A stretch of 64,000 nt of DNA from Populus alba (Eukaryota; Streptophyta; Magnoliopsida; Malpighiales; Salicaceae): contig NC_133289.1 in assembly GCF_005239225.2 (NCBI RefSeq), positions 5,463,501 to 5,527,500 on the forward strand, read 5' to 3'. The position numbers were made by a program, and so were the translations under genes. Below are positions 60,577-64,000 of this stretch, in pieces. The notes below the pieces were generated by a model. That model did no database searches and had not been told where the DNA came from. It saw only the letters and a list, made by a program, of their open reading frames with translations. Position 1 is the first letter of the stretch. Every line of letters starts with the position of its first letter.

Positions 60577-63500
60577 ATGTCTTCGCTTAGCAGAGAGCTT
60601 GTGTTTCTCATACTTCAATTTCTCGAGGAAGAGAAATTCAAGGAAACTGTTCACAGGTACGTAATTTTACACTTTATTTATTTTTTTGATAAAATTGATT
60701 TATTTTTTGTGGTTCATTTCTTGTTATTGTGATTTGGTGAGAATTTGTTTTGTTAATTTTTTTTTGTTCTTGTGTCAATTTTTCTATGGGTGGAGACTGG
60801 AGCAAGAGTCAGGGTTTTACTTTAACATGAGGTATTTTGAGGAAATGGTGACAAATGGAGAGTGGGATGAAGTGGAGAAGTATTTGTCAGGATTTACGAA
60901 AGTTGATGATAATAGATATTCGATGAAGATTTTCTTCGAGATTAGGAAGCAAAAGTACCTTGAAGCTTTGGACAAGTATGTGCTTGCTTGCTTTTTCTAT
61001 ACAGTTAATTAATATGGATTTTGTTTTTAATACATTTCCTTTCTGGGGGTTATGATTTTGATTCGAGTAATCGTGACATAGGCTGAACTAATTGTTTGCA
61101 TGGGCCCACTGTGATAAGTGGGGGCCACTGTAGCGGTTAATTTGATTGGTCTGGTGTCCATAGACTGGGAGTTGTCTATGTAGGCATGAAGCATTGGTTA
61201 ATTTTTGCACGGGTGAAAAAATGCAGGCGAGATCGTGCGAAGGCAGTGGAAATTTTAGTGAAGGACTTGAAAGTATTTGCAGCGTTTAATGAAGAGCTTT
61301 TTTAAAGAAATTACGCAGTTACTGACGCTGGAAAACTTTAGGTACATAATTTTTATTTTAATTGTTAGTCTTGTTCTATTGTACCCAATTTATTCATGAT
61401 ATCTGGATATCCTGTGTTTGTTTACTTTAATTTGCAGGGATAATGAACAGCTATCCAAATATGGAGATACCAAGTCTGCCAGGGGTATAATGCTTGGTGA
61501 ACTCAAAAAGTTGATAGAGGCTAACCCTCTTTTCCGTGACAAGCTTCAGTTTCCTACTTTGAAGAATTCTAGATTGCGGACTTTAATTAATCAAAGGTTG
61601 TTGAGAATTTCCTGTCTACTTCTGTATATTGACTCTTTGTATTGAAGTTGTTTTTTTGTCACTCACTTTCCTTGCCATTGGATTGCAGTTTAAATTGGCA
61701 ACATCAGCTTTGTAAGACTCCAAGGTCTAATCCTGATATAAAGACTTTATTTGTTGACCACAGTTGTGGACAGCCAAATGGCGCACGGGCCCCATCCCCT
61801 GTCACTAATTCCTTAATGGATGCTGTGCCTAAGGCAGGGGGTTTTCCTCCAATAACCGGTCATGGAGTAAGTGATAAATCTGAAAGGAGTTACCCTGTTT
61901 ATCTATGCTGGTTTTGAATTATGAACTTATTTGACTCTGGGTATACATGCTTGCAGCCATTTCAGCCCACGCCTACTATTCCACCTTCTCTTGCAGGATG
62001 GATGGCGAATCCATCTACTGTCCCTCACCCATCTGCTTCTGCTGGGCCCATGGGCTTGGCTGCTCCTAATAATGCAGGTAGACTACATCAGACATTTGAA
62101 CCAGCTTCTTTAGATAGTTTTTAATGTTCTTACAGTCTTTGACAAACATCCTTGGAATCTATTATAACACACATTTACAAACTCAAGAAGGAAGTCTTAG
62201 CTATAATAATATAGATAATGATAGTAGAAATGTGCTCTTATTTAAAAGAGGAAATGCATTACTAAGGGTTAATTGGTACTGCTCAAAGATCATATCTTTA
62301 CTTGATGGTTACCTTCATCCAACCATAACCCTAGCAAAGGGGAATGCTTAGACATCTTATTGTTTGCATTTTATGCAAACAAATATATATACTGAATATG
62401 CATTATTCTATTAGGATCTTATCTGCTCGACAGAAGTATGAGTATTTTATTGACAATATTTTGTTAAAATGATCATGAGTTAATATTTCATAGCAGAGAA
62501 TTGATTGGTGATTCAATCTCTTCTTCACACTACTTTTCCATTTAATTTCCGTGGTTTCTTGTATGCTAATTTGCCTCTACTTCCTTCTTTGTATCTTCAT
62601 TGTAGTAGCACTCTTAAAGCGTCCTAGGAGTCCCCCTACCAATAACCCAGCTATTGACTATCAAACAGCAGACTCTGAACATGTGTTGAAGAGGTCAAGA
62701 CCATTTGGATTATCAGATGAGGTATAAACTGAAATTTGGCCTTGTCCTTTACATTCATATGCTGTGTTTTTTCCTTAATATGATCTTTGATGCCTTCTGC
62801 TATTATGAATTTGGAAATACGTTTTAGTGTGATTTTTGAGATGCCAAGGTGTATGATTTAGGTGGATGCAGATATAGATTGAAACTGTTCCGATATTCAA
62901 GCTTGGAGGTGGACTGTGGTGTGTGTGCATGTGCATTCCATTAAATATTATGGGATCAAGCTTCTCATGATAGAGCTAAGATTTGGCTGAATAAAAAAAG
63001 TTTTAACTATCCTAATTTTTCTTCTTTACTGGATATTCTATCAGGTCAATAATCTTCCAGTAAACATTCTGCCTATTGCTTATACGAGTCAGAACCATGG
63101 CCAAAGCTCTTACTCTTCTGATGACTTGCCCAAGAATCCTGTCATGACTTTACCTCAAGGTTCTGCTGTCAAGAGTATGGATTTCCATCCACTCCAACAA
63201 ATTCTTCTTCTTGGTAAGCAGCCTCAATATATAGAACAACTGTTCCCATCTTTACCAGTGTGCGTGTGTGCACGTGCATACTGTTTGCAAATTCGCCAGT
63301 TTTTTTGGAGACTGTATCATTTCTTGCTTCACTATTTCAGTTGGAACAAGCATGGGTGATGTCATGGTATGGGAGTTGGGCAGCAGAGAAAGGATTGGTT
63401 GGAAGAATTTCAAGGTTTGGGACCATAATGCATGCTCAAGGGCTCTGCAGGTACATTTTAACAATTTTAATGGAATATGAAGTAATTATGATACTTTCTG

Positions 63501-64000
63501 GAGCTGTTATACCAGGTTAAGTATGATACTTTCTGGAGCTGTTATACCAGGTTAAGTTTAACTGACTGATTATCGTGTAGGCATCTCTGGCCGGTGATTA
63601 TACAGCATCGGTTAACCGTGTGGCATGGAGTCCTGATGGAAATTTATTTGGTATGTTAAAATGCTGTCTTTCTAGCTTGCTCTACCTAAAAGACAACTTT
63701 TTCCTGTATGGAAACCAGGAAACTTGCCGGATATGTTATTTTTTTCTTCCTTTTCCAGGTGTTGCATACTCCAAGCACATTGTGCATGTATACTCCTATC
63801 ATGGTGGTGATGACATACGAAATCACCTTCAGGTTTGTGCCTGTAGTGGATATCATTGAAGCCCAGTGTCTTTCCATTTCTAGATAATGTCGTCTATCTT
63901 CAATACATGGATTAAAAAAAAACAGCAGCATTCATTTATCATGCTGCAATCCTGTGGATACATACTGAAATTTACTGTCAATTTTCCTTGTGTTTTAGAT
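60577..64000 (+). CDS. TPR2: TOPLESS-related transcriptional corepressor (TPR2-like), 5' part, with one frameshift
   Basis: TOPLESS-family proteins are nuclear corepressors that bind EAR motifs, including those of AUX/IAA proteins, and recruit histone deacetylases. Coding exons: 60577-60656, 60796-60975, 61227-61341, 61438-61596, 61689-61866, 61957-62077, 62606-62721, 63045-63213, 63341-63450, 63581-63650, 63759-63832, and a last one starting at 63999. The N-terminal LisH/CTLH part is MSSLSRELVFLILQFLEEE onward, with FTKVDDNRYSMKIFFEIRKQ. The proline-rich linker has KAGGFPP and PFQPTP. WD40 repeats begin near KSMDFHP and include VAWSPDGNLFGVAYSKHIVH. TPR2 fits better than TPL (EVNNLPVNILP). 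One extra T at 61298-61303 breaks exon 3 (stop after residue 111). Without it, all exons keep phase for 457 codons. The gene runs past the window end. Confidence 0.92.
63487..63556. repeat. Perfect 35 bp tandem duplication in a TPR2 intron
   Basis: Two identical units starting TATGATACTTTCTGGAGCTG lie in the intron between 63450 and 63581. The units show no difference, so the duplication is recent or an assembly artefact. It shifts no coding phase. Confidence 0.93.

Noticed and set aside
1..64000. CRISPR arrays, operons, phage or bacterial features
   Set aside because: The DNA is plant nuclear: spliced genes, SINEs and LTR elements; the short tandem repeats are microsatellites.

Overview
The window looks like nuclear DNA of a woody eudicot, most likely a member of the Salicaceae (Populus or Salix). 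It is strongly AT-rich. Genes are split by short GT-AG introns, SINEs carry tRNA-like boxes and a tail I associate with Salicaceae families, and spacers are full of small AT-rich transposon remnants. The species call is inference. Exon boundaries were read by eye from splice sites, reading phase and family similarity.

Layout. 1-6.9 kb: 3' half of a plus-strand TBC-domain RabGAP gene, with a 725 bp hAT-type MITE in one intron. 7.9-10.4 kb: decayed minus-strand plant mobile domain (PMD) gene, itself transposon-associated. 11.0-17.3 kb: a minus-strand R2R3-MYB gene (MYB82-like) rearranged by a Copia retrotransposon in its second intron. A 1.48 kb block (MYB exon 3 plus one LTR) is present twice, with the 5' half of a Copia element (PBS, gag, protease, integrase, no reverse transcriptase) between the copies. 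The copy next to exons 1-2 still completes an intact 232-aa MYB. 17.3-26.4 kb: repeat-rich spacer and a dead 2-oxoglutarate/Fe(II) dioxygenase gene with frameshifts, a stop, a lost iron-site exon and a SINE in its coding sequence. 26.6 kb: tRNA-Ala(UGC). 29.0 kb: a second SINE. 35.0-36.0 kb: intact AUX/IAA gene (IAA29-like). 37.1 kb: inverted fragment of a GT17 gene. 38.6-42.2 kb: intact GT17 glycosyltransferase gene. 42-60 kb: gene-poor AT-rich spacer with MITEs and dispersed repeats. 60.2 kb to the end: 5' half of a TOPLESS-related corepressor gene (TPR2-like), whose only visible lesion is one extra T in a six-T run that would stop the protein at residue 111.

The main genes are independent transcription units. 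One link is functional: AUX/IAA proteins with an LxLxL motif, such as the one at 35 kb, silence auxin genes by recruiting TOPLESS-type corepressors such as the one at 60.6 kb. The points most worth a second look are the MYB/Copia rearrangement, three consecutive stem-loops with a shared apex in the Copia leader, and the TPR2 single-base frameshift.
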